Source: an uncultured Bacilli bacterium (lineage in GTDB: Bacteria > Bacillota_I > Bacilli_A > RF39 > UBA660). From it: DNA of 6,250 nucleotides. The translations under genes and the position numbers were made by a program. Positions 1-6,155 of the stretch are shown here, one piece after another (the first letter of the stretch is position 1; each line of letters opens with the position of its first letter). The stretch lies in contig CAJTUR010000046.1 of assembly GCA_910579535.1 (NCBI GenBank), forward strand, positions 1 through 6,250, in the 5' to 3' direction. The notes below the pieces were generated by a model. That model was given only the letters and a program-made list of their open reading frames with translations, did no database searches and had not been told where the DNA came from.

Positions 1-25
1 CATTCGTCTTTTTAATTCTTTTCAT
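1..25 (-). CDS. 5' end of a leftward gene, product unknown (partial)
   Basis: A leftward ATG at 25-23 opens a frame reading MKRIKKTN that leaves the window at base 1. An AAGGA-type Shine-Dalgarno site lies about 10 bases upstream (near 36-39), and a good sigma-A promoter sits at 94-122, so a real gene start here is plausible. The first residues are strongly basic, which would fit the n-region of a signal peptide or membrane anchor, but eight codons are too few to tell. A second ATG at 3-1, in another frame, is an alternative start with no well-placed ribosome-binding site. No product can be named. Confidence 0.42.
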
Positions 26-63
26 TTTCTTTTTTTCCTTTCTTAAGACTTTTCTATATAACC

Positions 64-85
64 AAATAAAGTTTTTACCTTATTT
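64..85 (-). other. Possible 5'-terminal stem-loop in the leader of the left-edge gene
   Basis: On the leftward transcript, AAATAAGG pairs with CTTTATTT across a six-base loop, giving eight pairs including one G-U. The start site predicted from the -10 box is near base 87, so this hairpin would sit almost at the mRNA 5' end. Such 5' hairpins can stabilise mRNA in Firmicutes. The stem is AT-rich and may be chance. Confidence 0.25.
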
Positions 86-93
86 GTAATTCA

Positions 94-122
94 ATTATAT
101 ATCACATATTATTTTTTATCAA
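94..122 (-). promoter_or_regulatory. Sigma-A-type promoter, leftward
   Basis: On the minus strand there is TTGATA (122-117), a 17-base spacer and TATAAT (99-94). This matches five of six -35 consensus bases and all six -10 bases at ideal spacing. The decamer TTTATCAAAT (plus-strand reading) occurs at 115-124, overlapping the -35, and again at 131-140. It could be an operator or an A/T-rich UP-like element. The predicted leader to the ATG at 25 is about 60 bases. Confidence 0.65.
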
Positions 123-162
123 ATAAAAAATTTATCAAATCAATTCAATATTTGGTAAATAA

Positions 163-362
163 TTATCCAAAAAATTTTACTTTGTTCTCGTCTTTTCTCA
201 CATCAAATAATATTTTTTTAATAATCACTTTTTCTTTATAGTATTTTCTCTAACTTTTTGAAGTACATCACAAAATTTATTTTCCCTTTAAACAGGCTCT
301 ACTACAATTGTCTTTTTACAAATACTTTTTTCAAAAATTTCTTTAGCGTCTTTTAATTTTCT
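163..362 (-). pseudogene. Possible decayed coding remnant, unidentified
   Basis: Leftward, one frame from 362 reads like normal low-GC protein (LKDAKEIFEKSICKK, then TIVVEPV), meets a TAA at 290-288, and continues in the same frame with RENKFCDVLQKVRENTIKKK to a TGA at 227-225. At that point an overlapping frame takes over from 228 (VIIKKILFDVRKDENKVKFF) and ends with TAA at 163-165. Codon choice is lysine/isoleucine/glutamate-rich, like the neighbours. There is no start codon or ribosome-binding site, so it reads as a fragment with one in-frame stop and one frameshift. I do not recognise the family. AT-rich noise giving protein-like frames remains possible. Confidence 0.35.
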
Positions 363-379
363 TTAAATAAAGAGAAGTT

Positions 380-409
380 CCATCCTTTGAATCAGGATGG
401 CATTTTTTT
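380..409 (+). terminator. Intrinsic terminator-like hairpin, T-tract on the plus strand
   Basis: CCATCCT (380-386) and AGGATGG (394-400) form a perfect 7-bp G/C-containing stem with a 7-base loop, followed by CA and seven T (403-409). This polarity terminates rightward transcription. In the leftward direction the hairpin is followed only by a mixed pyrimidine tract, so it would be a weak backup terminator for the operon. No intact rightward gene precedes it in the window. Confidence 0.5.
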
Positions 410-433
410 AGCAATAAAATGTCAAATAAGCGT

Positions 434-458
434 AAAAAAATTAGACTTTTGTCTAATT
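434..458 (-). terminator. Rho-independent terminator of the hydrolase-Mur ligase-Ddl operon
   Basis: Leftward, AATTAGAC pairs perfectly with GTCTAATT across an AAAA loop and runs straight into a T tract. The TAG stop codon of the ligase gene (455-453) lies inside the 5' arm of the stem, so translation ends within the terminator itself. Confidence 0.75.
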
Positions 459-1631
459 CATTTTTCCTTTACCACCTTTTGAACCATTATAGGTACTTAA
501 AACATTCGATTCAAACGAGGTCACTTTTTTTACTGTATTCTTATAGTCTTTAATAGTCATAGAAACACATTCATCCAATAATTGGGTATACGTTTTTCCT
601 TTCTTTGTAAAAAAGAAGAAAGCAAGACAGCCTGGAATCGTATTCGGTTCATTAACATAAACCTCTTTACTTTCTTGGTTAACTAAAAAATCAAAACGAG
701 TAATGCCTTTTAAATTTAAGCTTCTAAAAGCTTTTTTAGAATAATCATAGATTTTTTCTTCAACTTCTTTATCTAAAACCGCTGGAATTTTAAAACCTGT
801 AGTACTTTCGCTCTTACAAGATTTCTTGCCACCTTCACTTAAATACTTATCATCAAAAGTTAAGAAGGCATTCGTCGTATTCATCTCTCCAATCAAAGAA
901 GTTTCCATTGATTCATAATTTCCCACTACAGCACAATCTACTTCAACTAAATTTGGAACCACTTCCTCAACAAGAACTTTTTCGTCGTAGAGAAGAGCGC
1001 TTTCAATCGCTTCTTCAATAAAGTGCTCTTCCTTTACAAAACTTATACCAATACTACTTCCAAGTCGTGCTGGTTTAACAATAACAGGATAGCCTAATTT
1101 TTTAATATCTTTAAGAATAGAGTCTTTACTTGTTAAATAGTCATTTTCATAAAACCAAACAAATTGGGTTACTGGAATGCCATCCGCACTGAGAACTTGT
1201 TTTTGAACCACTTTATCTTGACCAAGAGAAGCTCCAAGCATATCAGGTCCCACATAGGGAATACCTAAAGTATCTAAATACCCCGCTAAAGAACCATCTT
1301 CGACCCCTTTTCCATGTACGATTGGAAAAGCAACATCAATCACACCCACTTGTTTGTGAAGAAGCCCTTTTGCTTTAATTAAAACAAACTCCTTATCTTG
1401 ACGAACCAAATGAACTTCAATAGCTCGATTTTCAATCGTTTCTAAATCTTTAAAAGAGTCCATTTTTAATAAATTTTCTCCCGTAAACCATCTTCTATTT
1501 TTATCAATATAAATCGGAATAACTTCATATTTTTCTTTATCAAAATACTCCATTGCTTGAACGGCTGTAATAATACTCACCTCATGTTCAACAGAACAGC
1601 CTCCAAAAAGAATTCCCACTTTAATTTTCAA
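453..1631 (-). CDS. D-alanine--D-alanine ligase family protein (divergent, ATP-grasp)
   Basis: This cytoplasmic ATP-grasp ligase joins D-Ala to a second D-amino acid (or hydroxy acid) to make the peptidoglycan stem-peptide terminus. Its 392 residues are somewhat longer than a typical Ddl. Visible family motifs: GGCSVEHEVS (10-19), HGKGVEDG (106-113), KPARLGSSIG (186-195), an omega-loop Lys262-Tyr263, Arg312 and Asp314 in TRFDFL, and Glu328/Asn330 in NEPNTIPG, the expected Mg/ATP ligands. The segment after NEPNTIPG is CLAFFFFTKKG, unlike the Ser-Leu-containing loop of classical Ddl, so the second substrate may differ from D-Ala. The start is TTG at 1631, with AGGAG (1645-1641) nine bases upstream. 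It is the last gene of the operon, 12 bases after the Mur ligase stop. No VanX, VanXY, VanT, VanH or two-component genes are in view, so a vancomycin-resistance role is not supported here. Function class is secure; substrate is inferred. Confidence 0.93.
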   Translation of the reverse strand: MKIKVGILFGGCSVEHEVSIITAVQAMEYFDKEKYEVIPIYIDKNRRWFTGENLLKMDSFKDLETIENRAIEVHLVRQDKEFVLIKAKGLLHKQVGVIDVAFPIVHGKGVEDGSLAGYLDTLGIPYVGPDMLGASLGQDKVVQKQVLSADGIPVTQFVWFYENDYLTSKDSILKDIKKLGYPVIVKPARLGSSIGISFVKEEHFIEEAIESALLYDEKVLVEEVVPNLVEVDCAVVGNYESMETSLIGEMNTTNAFLTFDDKYLSEGGKKSCKSESTTGFKIPAVLDKEVEEKIYDYSKKAFRSLNLKGITRFDFLVNQESKEVYVNEPNTIPGCLAFFFFTKKGKTYTQLLDECVSMTIKDYKNTVKKVTSFESNVLSTYNGSKGGKGKMN

Positions 1632-1640
1632 AATTACTCA

Positions 1641-1646
1641 CTCCTA
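1641..1646 (-). promoter_or_regulatory. Ribosome-binding site merged with the Mur ligase stop codon
   Basis: The leftward sequence TAGGAG contains both the TAG stop of the Mur ligase gene (1646-1644) and the AGGAG site for the ligase gene (1645-1641). The TTG start follows after nine bases. This site decides the TTG start: the nearby GTG in another frame hits a stop after six codons. Confidence 0.75.
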
Positions 1647-3212
1647 ACTTTCATTAAATATATCTGGTAAATCACTTTGTAATAAAATATATGTTTCTTT
1701 CTCTTTTAATTTGTTTAAAAGATTCAACCCTTCTTGAATGGTCTGAACCACATAGATGTTTTCTTTTTTAAACTTCTTTTCAATTAATCCATCATAAATC
1801 GGTTTCGTTTGCTTTTCTCCAATTAAGATAGCCACATCCACACGACTGACCATATATTTTCCAAGTTCTTTATTCGTTTCATAAGAAAGTGCACCTAATT
1901 CAATAATACCAGAAGAAATGACGATTTTCTTACCCTTACTTAAATTTAATACATCTAAAGCCATCTTAGCGCCTTCAATATTAGCATTGTAAGCATCATC
2001 AATTAACACCATATCATAATATTTTTTCATATTCAATCTGTGTTCAATCGGTTTTACTTTCTTGACACCAAGTTCTAGTTGTTCTTTAGTTAATCCTAAA
2101 TGCTTGCCCAGCGCGATAGCGGCTAAAAGGTTATAGATGTTTGCTCTTCCAAGTAATCGAGTTTGTATAACAAGGGTTTCTTTTTCTTTTTTAAAATGAC
2201 AAGTAAACGTCGTTCCCTCACTACTAAGTTGAATCTCATCAGCATAAATATCGGCCTTTTCTTTATTATCAATGCCAATCCACAAAATAGAACAGGTATT
2301 TTTCAAAGCATAATTCACTTGATTTTCATCATCCGCATTTAAAACCCCTAAACCCTCTTTCGGCAAAGATTCAATTAACTCAAACTTAGTCTTAATAATC
2401 GTTTCTTGACTTCCAAACGTTTCTAAATGAGCCATACCTATTTTGGTTAAAATACCATATTTAGGATGAACCAAATCACAGAGTTCTTTTATTTCATTTT
2501 TTTTACAAGCACCCATCTCCGCAATAAAATAATCATGAAACTTATCTAAGTAGTCATTAATGGTAATCATTAAACCAAAAGGTGTATTATAATTCTTAGG
2601 TGTTTTTAATGGATTAAATTTAACACTTAGCACATCATTTAAAATATTTTTACTACTAGTCTTTCCATAACTTCCTGTAACTCCTATTACTTCCAAGTTT
2701 TTAAAACTTTTTAAACGTTTTAATGATTTCATTTTAAAATAATAATTAATCATTTTTTCAATCGGAAAATTAAGACTATTCGCTAATACAACCACAAAAG
2801 CATTAAGATAAAGCATGAAAACAAATAAAATAAAACAAAGAGTCTCATCTATTAATAAGCCTAAAAAAGGAGCAAGATAAAGAACAAAAAGCGTTACCAA
2901 AAGACGTAGTATTCTTCCAGTATATTTTAAAGGCAATTTCGTAACACTTCTTTTATATTCATAAAAAGACAAAGCAATTAAAACCAACATATAGAAAAAG
3001 AATAGCAATTCAAAAAAAGGCCTACGAATAAAAAAAAGTAAAAGAAAACCGAAAAACTCCCAATTTAAAAAATTCTTTTTTAAATTACTTTTAACCCATT
3101 TTAAATATTTATTACCTCGATTATAACGATTTTGCTGTAACATTTGTAAATTTTTAGTCGTCTTTAAAAATAAATAAATAAAATAAGGTACTAAAGAAAC
3201 AAAAAAAACCAT
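1644..3212 (-). CDS. Membrane-anchored MurF-like Mur ligase
   Basis: Mur ligases couple ATP hydrolysis to amide bond formation on UDP-MurNAc-peptides. MurF adds the D-Ala-D-X dipeptide, and the neighbouring Ddl-type gene fits that job. The protein has 522 residues from the ATG at 3212, which has AGGAGG six bases upstream. Residues 1-147 hold about four or five hydrophobic segments (near 1-17, 52-83, 101-121, 125-147), and the catalytic part follows. Motifs: P-loop GVTGSYGKTSSK (177-188), PKNYNTPFG (205-213), EMGA (232-235), GMAHLETFGS (259-268), Lys276 in TKFEL at the usual carbamylated-lysine position, NADDEN (292-297), GRANIYNLLAA (355-365), EHRLN (390-394) and DDAYNAN (405-411). The C-terminal domain ends in LLQSDLPDIF. 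Standard MurF is soluble and about 450 residues, so the membrane domain is the odd part. The active site would face the cytoplasm. Ligase fold is secure; exact nucleotide substrate is inferred. Confidence 0.9.
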   Translation of the reverse strand: MVFFVSLVPYFIYLFLKTTKNLQMLQQNRYNRGNKYLKWVKSNLKKNFLNWEFFGFLLLFFIRRPFFELLFFFYMLVLIALSFYEYKRSVTKLPLKYTGRILRLLVTLFVLYLAPFLGLLIDETLCFILFVFMLYLNAFVVVLANSLNFPIEKMINYYFKMKSLKRLKSFKNLEVIGVTGSYGKTSSKNILNDVLSVKFNPLKTPKNYNTPFGLMITINDYLDKFHDYFIAEMGACKKNEIKELCDLVHPKYGILTKIGMAHLETFGSQETIIKTKFELIESLPKEGLGVLNADDENQVNYALKNTCSILWIGIDNKEKADIYADEIQLSSEGTTFTCHFKKEKETLVIQTRLLGRANIYNLLAAIALGKHLGLTKEQLELGVKKVKPIEHRLNMKKYYDMVLIDDAYNANIEGAKMALDVLNLSKGKKIVISSGIIELGALSYETNKELGKYMVSRVDVAILIGEKQTKPIYDGLIEKKFKKENIYVVQTIQEGLNLLNKLKEKETYILLQSDLPDIFNES

Positions 3213-3218
3213 AACATT

Positions 3219-3225
3219 CCTCCTA
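3219..3225 (-). promoter_or_regulatory. Ribosome-binding site merged with the hydrolase stop codon
   Basis: TAGGAGG (3225-3219) contains the TAG stop of the hydrolase (3225-3223) and a full AGGAGG site for the Mur ligase, six bases before ATG 3212. It fixes the Mur ligase start at 3212 rather than at an in-frame ATG 35 codons upstream, which lies inside the hydrolase gene and would add a peptide read out of frame from hydrolase codons. Confidence 0.85.
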
Positions 3226-3951
3226 TCGAATAAAAGATTTAATAATCTCAACCGTCCGATTAAGTTCTTCCAAATAAACATAATGGGTTCGACCAATAAA
3301 AGGAATGACCGCAGCATCCTTTATAAAAGATTCAATTTCGTACGCATTTTCAATTCCTACAGCGGAATCATTTGTTCCCCATAAAATAATCGTAGGGGCT
3401 TTAATTTTTTTCAAATTTTCTGTCGTGTCTGTATTCACATGTTTGACTAAAATATCTCGCATTTTAGGGGTAGCATTTCGATAATCAACTGAGCCCATTT
3501 TTTGCTTTGTCTTTAAAGCCCAATTTCGAAATAAAGGCACTTTAGCCATGACTTTTAATACCTTAACTTTAAATGAAATCTTCTTTTTAGCCACTTTATA
3601 AGGACTTGCAATTAAAATTAATTGCGAAACATCATAGATAGAGGCATAAATAATAGAAATTTTACCTCCAAAAGAATGTCCAATAAGCGACACATCATTA
3701 AGTTCTAACGAACAAACTAAAGCATGAATCATTTCAGCGTAGTCTTGTAAACTCCAAACCTCTTTTGGCTCATTAGACTTTCCAAAACCAGGTAAATCGA
3801 TAATTAAAACATTATACGCTTCATAAAACGGTTTAGCAATAGGTTGCATCATTTCAATATTTTGTCCCCATCCATGTAGAAACACTAGAGTTTTAAAACT
3901 ATTGTTATTGATAAAAAAATAATTAATTTTGATATTACGATAATGAAACAT
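3223..3951 (-). CDS. Alpha/beta-fold hydrolase
   Basis: This is a 242-residue serine hydrolase of the alpha/beta fold, within the usual size range and with no signal peptide, so it is probably cytoplasmic. It shows the oxyanion motif HGWG (26-29), a DLPGFGKS strand-loop (52-59), the nucleophile elbow GHSFGG (91-96, Ser93), an acid candidate Asp195 in WGTNDSAV, and the catalytic base His223 in RTHYVYLEE. The cap region (about 118-180) is short and lysine-rich, with a possible amphipathic surface. The start ATG at 3951 is preceded by GAGGGTGA. It is the first gene of the operon, 10 bases from the Mur ligase. Its position with two stem-peptide enzymes suggests a role in precursor or envelope metabolism, for example as an esterase or amidase, but nothing in the sequence names a substrate. 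Confidence 0.88.
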   Translation of the reverse strand: MFHYRNIKINYFFINNNSFKTLVFLHGWGQNIEMMQPIAKPFYEAYNVLIIDLPGFGKSNEPKEVWSLQDYAEMIHALVCSLELNDVSLIGHSFGGKISIIYASIYDVSQLILIASPYKVAKKKISFKVKVLKVMAKVPLFRNWALKTKQKMGSVDYRNATPKMRDILVKHVNTDTTENLKKIKAPTIILWGTNDSAVGIENAYEIESFIKDAAVIPFIGRTHYVYLEELNRTVEIIKSFIR

Positions 3952-3980
3952 TAGTTTTCACCCTCTCACATTTAAAAACT

Positions 3981-4009
3981 ATTATACCACATTTTTTCTT
4001 GGAACTAAA
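3981..4009 (-). promoter_or_regulatory. Extended -10 promoter of the three-gene operon
   Basis: Leftward TATAAT (3986-3981) is a perfect -10 box preceded by TGG, giving the TGnTATAAT extended form. The -35 at 17-base spacing (TTTAGT, 4009-4004) matches consensus poorly, as is usual for extended -10 promoters. Transcription would begin near 3974, about 20 bases before the hydrolase ATG, leaving no room for a riboswitch or attenuator. Confidence 0.7.
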
Positions 4010-4015
4010 CTTTTG

Positions 4016-4032
4016 ACTGATTCATTTTCAGT
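4016..4032. other. Short inverted repeat upstream of the operon promoter
   Basis: ACTGA and TCAGT flank seven bases (4016-4020 and 4028-4032), about seven bases upstream of the weak -35. The position would suit an activator-binding site compensating for the poor -35. A 5-bp palindrome is common by chance, so this is only a candidate. Confidence 0.2.
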
Positions 4033-4064
4033 ATATGCCTAAATTAACTTTTTGTTAAAGATTC

Positions 4065-4095
4065 AAATAAAAAATACTTAACAATAAAGTATTTT
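4065..4095 (-). terminator. AT-rich intrinsic terminator after the 528-residue membrane protein gene
   Basis: Leftward, AAAATACTT (4095-4087) pairs perfectly with AAGTATTTT (4079-4071) across a 7-base loop, followed by a T-rich TTATTT. It lies about 50 bases after the upstream gene's stop and before the operon promoter, so it separates the two transcription units. The stem has only two G/C pairs, so efficiency is uncertain. Confidence 0.55.
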
Positions 4096-4147
4096 AAAAA
4101 AGTAAACATATATTGAAAATACAACCCCTTTTTAAAGACTCCTTATT

Positions 4148-5734
4148 CTAAAAATCAACATCACGAATTTCAATTAAATCACTTTCTTCTTTATAATAAA
4201 TTCGAATCTTATCTCCAACTTTCATAAAAGGCAACTGATTTTTATTCACTTTTATTGAGACACTATATTTTTTATTATCTTGATCTATTAAATAATAATA
4301 AGTTGTTCCATCGATTAAAACTTCTTTTAATAATTTAATAGTAAGCTCTCTAGTTTTAAAATTCTCTGTACTCACAGTTTCATTTTCTAAATATTTGGAA
4401 ACAATAGCCTCAATTCCTAAACTGGATTCACTAACCAAAACATTTTGATAATCATGAACATCAACTAAAGCATACATTTTTACAAGGCCCGCATGGTCTT
4501 TTAAACTCATTAAATACGTTGGCTTTCCATTTAAATTAATGAGTAATGGAAACGTTGCATTATAATTCATTTGCTGAACTTGCCCTTCCGCACTCGCCAT
4601 AGCTGAATATTCTTCAGCCCCAGGTACTTGATAAAACTTCGTTTCTTTTGTTCGCAAATTAGTCATAATAAAACCAATATTCGCTTCATCCGAAGAAACA
4701 CTTGTAATGCCTGTATACAAATAAACATCATCATTTAAAACTGTATAATTATACCCTTCAGTCGTTTTAACCACATTCGTTTGACTAAAAATAGAATTTA
4801 GAAAACCATTTTTATAGATTCCCCAGTCATCAACTTGCTCAATAATTAAATCCGCATCATAAACATGATCCACCCATGTTGGGACCTCTAACACGTCATA
4901 ATAAACACTTTCACCGGTTATTGGATTAAGTAAAACCACACCCTTAACGTCTTTTCTTAATTGAACACCAGCGTATTTTAAAACAGGAACAACAAAATAA
5001 GGTTGCCCTTCATTGTCAATTTCAAAATTAAAATTGCCAAAAATAAACGTAGGATACCTAAATCTTAAATGTCTTTTTAAATTTTTAAAAAAATAACTTG
5101 AAGGAACGTATTTCATCCCCTCTTCTAATTTAACAAGAGCACTTTCTCCACTTACAGAATCTACTTTTATGTAGCCTGTGATGCCTTTCTTATGATTCTT
5201 TAAGTATTTAAAAAAGCCATTGTATTCTAAAGGAGTCACACGAAGAATCGTATCTTGATAATTAATCTGAGTATAAAGATTAGATACTCGGTATTGACTA
5301 ACCATTTCAGGCATTTGTCCCATCACACGGTCTCCCAACTTCTCACTCGATTCTTTATCAATTAAAGGCAATCGACGATAATTGATTTCTTCAATATCTT
5401 TAGCAAAATCACCATCTTCTAAAACCGTAATACGTTTTTGGTAAGCCTGTGACATAAAAAGAGGAGACAAAACAAAATTAGTAAAAAGAAGACCTAAAAC
5501 AATAAAAACAATTCCCCCAATAATAACTTTAGAAGATAGATTAATAGTATTAAAATGTTGATTCGAAGAAATATCACTCATTTCTGTATTTAAAGATAAA
5601 AATACCAAAAGTAGAACACCTACAAAAATCCAAAAATCAAAACTTTGAGGATGAATAGGTGGCAAAAAGAAATAAAAATAAATCATTCCTACTACCAAGG
5701 TCACACCAAAACTAATTAAACTTTTCTTTTTCAT
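4148..5734 (-). CDS. Conserved membrane protein with large extracytoplasmic domain, function unknown
   Basis: The 528-residue protein begins MKKKS and has three hydrophobic segments (about 6-24, 33-48 and 70-93). With the basic N-terminus inside, the remaining 430 residues should lie outside the cell. No lipobox, sortase motif or catalytic motif is visible. The ectodomain contains a stretch with a GVVLLNPITGESVYYD strand pair (265-280), a PTWVDHVY segment (285-292), an EEYSAMASAEGQVQ segment (374-387), and a C-terminal beta-rich domain (about 460-528) that could be an OB-like barrel. I recall similar full-length proteins in other Firmicutes, conserved in these central segments, but none with a known role. 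The start is ATG 5734; the ribosome-binding site is weak (AAAGAA or GTGA only) and I found no convincing promoter, so expression may depend on upstream transcription. It is followed by its own terminator. Confidence 0.85.
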   Translation of the reverse strand: MKKKSLISFGVTLVVGMIYFYFFLPPIHPQSFDFWIFVGVLLLVFLSLNTEMSDISSNQHFNTINLSSKVIIGGIVFIVLGLLFTNFVLSPLFMSQAYQKRITVLEDGDFAKDIEEINYRRLPLIDKESSEKLGDRVMGQMPEMVSQYRVSNLYTQINYQDTILRVTPLEYNGFFKYLKNHKKGITGYIKVDSVSGESALVKLEEGMKYVPSSYFFKNLKRHLRFRYPTFIFGNFNFEIDNEGQPYFVVPVLKYAGVQLRKDVKGVVLLNPITGESVYYDVLEVPTWVDHVYDADLIIEQVDDWGIYKNGFLNSIFSQTNVVKTTEGYNYTVLNDDVYLYTGITSVSSDEANIGFIMTNLRTKETKFYQVPGAEEYSAMASAEGQVQQMNYNATFPLLINLNGKPTYLMSLKDHAGLVKMYALVDVHDYQNVLVSESSLGIEAIVSKYLENETVSTENFKTRELTIKLLKEVLIDGTTYYYLIDQDNKKYSVSIKVNKNQLPFMKVGDKIRIYYKEESDLIEIRDVDF

Positions 5735-5789
5735 GTTTCACATTCTTTCTAAACGATTACCCCTACTCCCTAAAGAAATAAATTTTCCT

Positions 5790-6012
5790 TTAAACTTTTT
5801 CAACACGCTCTTTATCTTGAAGCCTATTTTTGACAATTTCAATAGATTTTTGTTTTATTTCAACTTCAAAAGCTAATGCTTCTCTCTCTCTTTCCAAAAT
5901 ATATTTATATTTTTCAATGTTTTTTTCATCTTTAGAATACCAAAAACGCTTTATCTTGTCTACATTAATTTTTTTAAAAATATCTTATCAATTAAACTTT
6001 CCTCTTTTTCAT
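5790..6012 (-). pseudogene. Frameshifted small gene, unidentified coiled-coil-like protein
   Basis: Leftward from 5984 to the TAA at 5792-5790 a clean frame reads, in part, KIKRFWYSKDEKNIEKYKY, then ILEREREALAFEVEIKQ, then IVKNRLQDKERVEKV. Upstream, another frame reads EESLIDKIFLKK and breaks at a run of seven A (5975-5969, T on the plus strand). Adding one A there joins the two. Adding one more A in the AAAAA at 6009-6005 connects to an ATG at 6012-6010, giving a 74-codon frame. The product would be charged, helical and Glu/Lys-rich. No good ribosome-binding site precedes the ATG. Either the gene is dead, or both A runs are read errors. I do not recognise the family. Confidence 0.55.
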
Positions 6013-6032
6013 TTTTAATTTTATATTATAAG

Positions 6033-6128
6033 CTACTCTTCCTTTTCCTCTTCAAATTGAAGCCATATTGTTATAAATTTTGTTATGATATCATACCACT
6101 CTTTACGAGTCGCAATTTGGTTTCCTAT
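6033..6128 (-). pseudogene. Fragment of a coding sequence next to the IS end
   Basis: A leftward frame of 31 codons reads IGNQIATRKEWYDII, then TKFITIWLQFEEEKEE, and ends at TAG 6035-6033. It looks like the C-terminal end of a real protein (ordered aromatic/charged pattern, acidic tail) but has an in-frame stop just upstream and no start codon. It lies 28 bases from the IS left end, so the 5' part may have been lost to insertion and deletion. Family not recognised. Confidence 0.4.
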
Positions 6129-6155
6129 TTAAACAAAAAAATAAGACCATTATTT

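Noticed and set aside
1..452. CRISPR array, tRNA or riboswitch in the AT-rich left flank
   Set aside because: No regularly spaced repeats beyond the paired decamer, no cloverleaf and no conserved riboswitch core were seen.
3213..3317. Upstream in-frame ATG extending the Mur ligase by 35 residues
   Set aside because: The extension sits wholly within the hydrolase gene in another frame and lacks a good ribosome-binding site, whereas ATG 3212 has a perfect AGGAGG six bases upstream and begins directly with a membrane segment.
453..3951. Vancomycin-resistance (van) operon
   Set aside because: There is a Ddl-type ligase and a MurF, but no VanH, VanX, VanXY, VanT or VanRS genes, and the omega-loop Lys-Tyr typical of D-Ala/D-Ser rather than D-Lac ligases is kept. 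Resistance cannot be claimed.
4044..4109. Leftward 21-codon hydrophobic frame (starts MFTFLKYF)
   Set aside because: It overlaps the terminator hairpin of the upstream gene and has no Shine-Dalgarno site near the ATG; poly-Phe/Leu/Lys frames are expected in such AT-rich DNA.
5830..6018. 62-codon plus-strand open frame
   Set aside because: It lies antisense to the minus-strand coding remnant at 5790-6012, has no ribosome-binding site, and its composition (Ser/Phe/Leu-rich) is what the reverse of Lys/Glu-rich coding DNA gives.
6084..6095. Perfect 12-bp palindrome TATGATATCATA
   Set aside because: It falls inside the decayed coding fragment with no promoter nearby; an AT-rich palindrome of this size can arise by chance.
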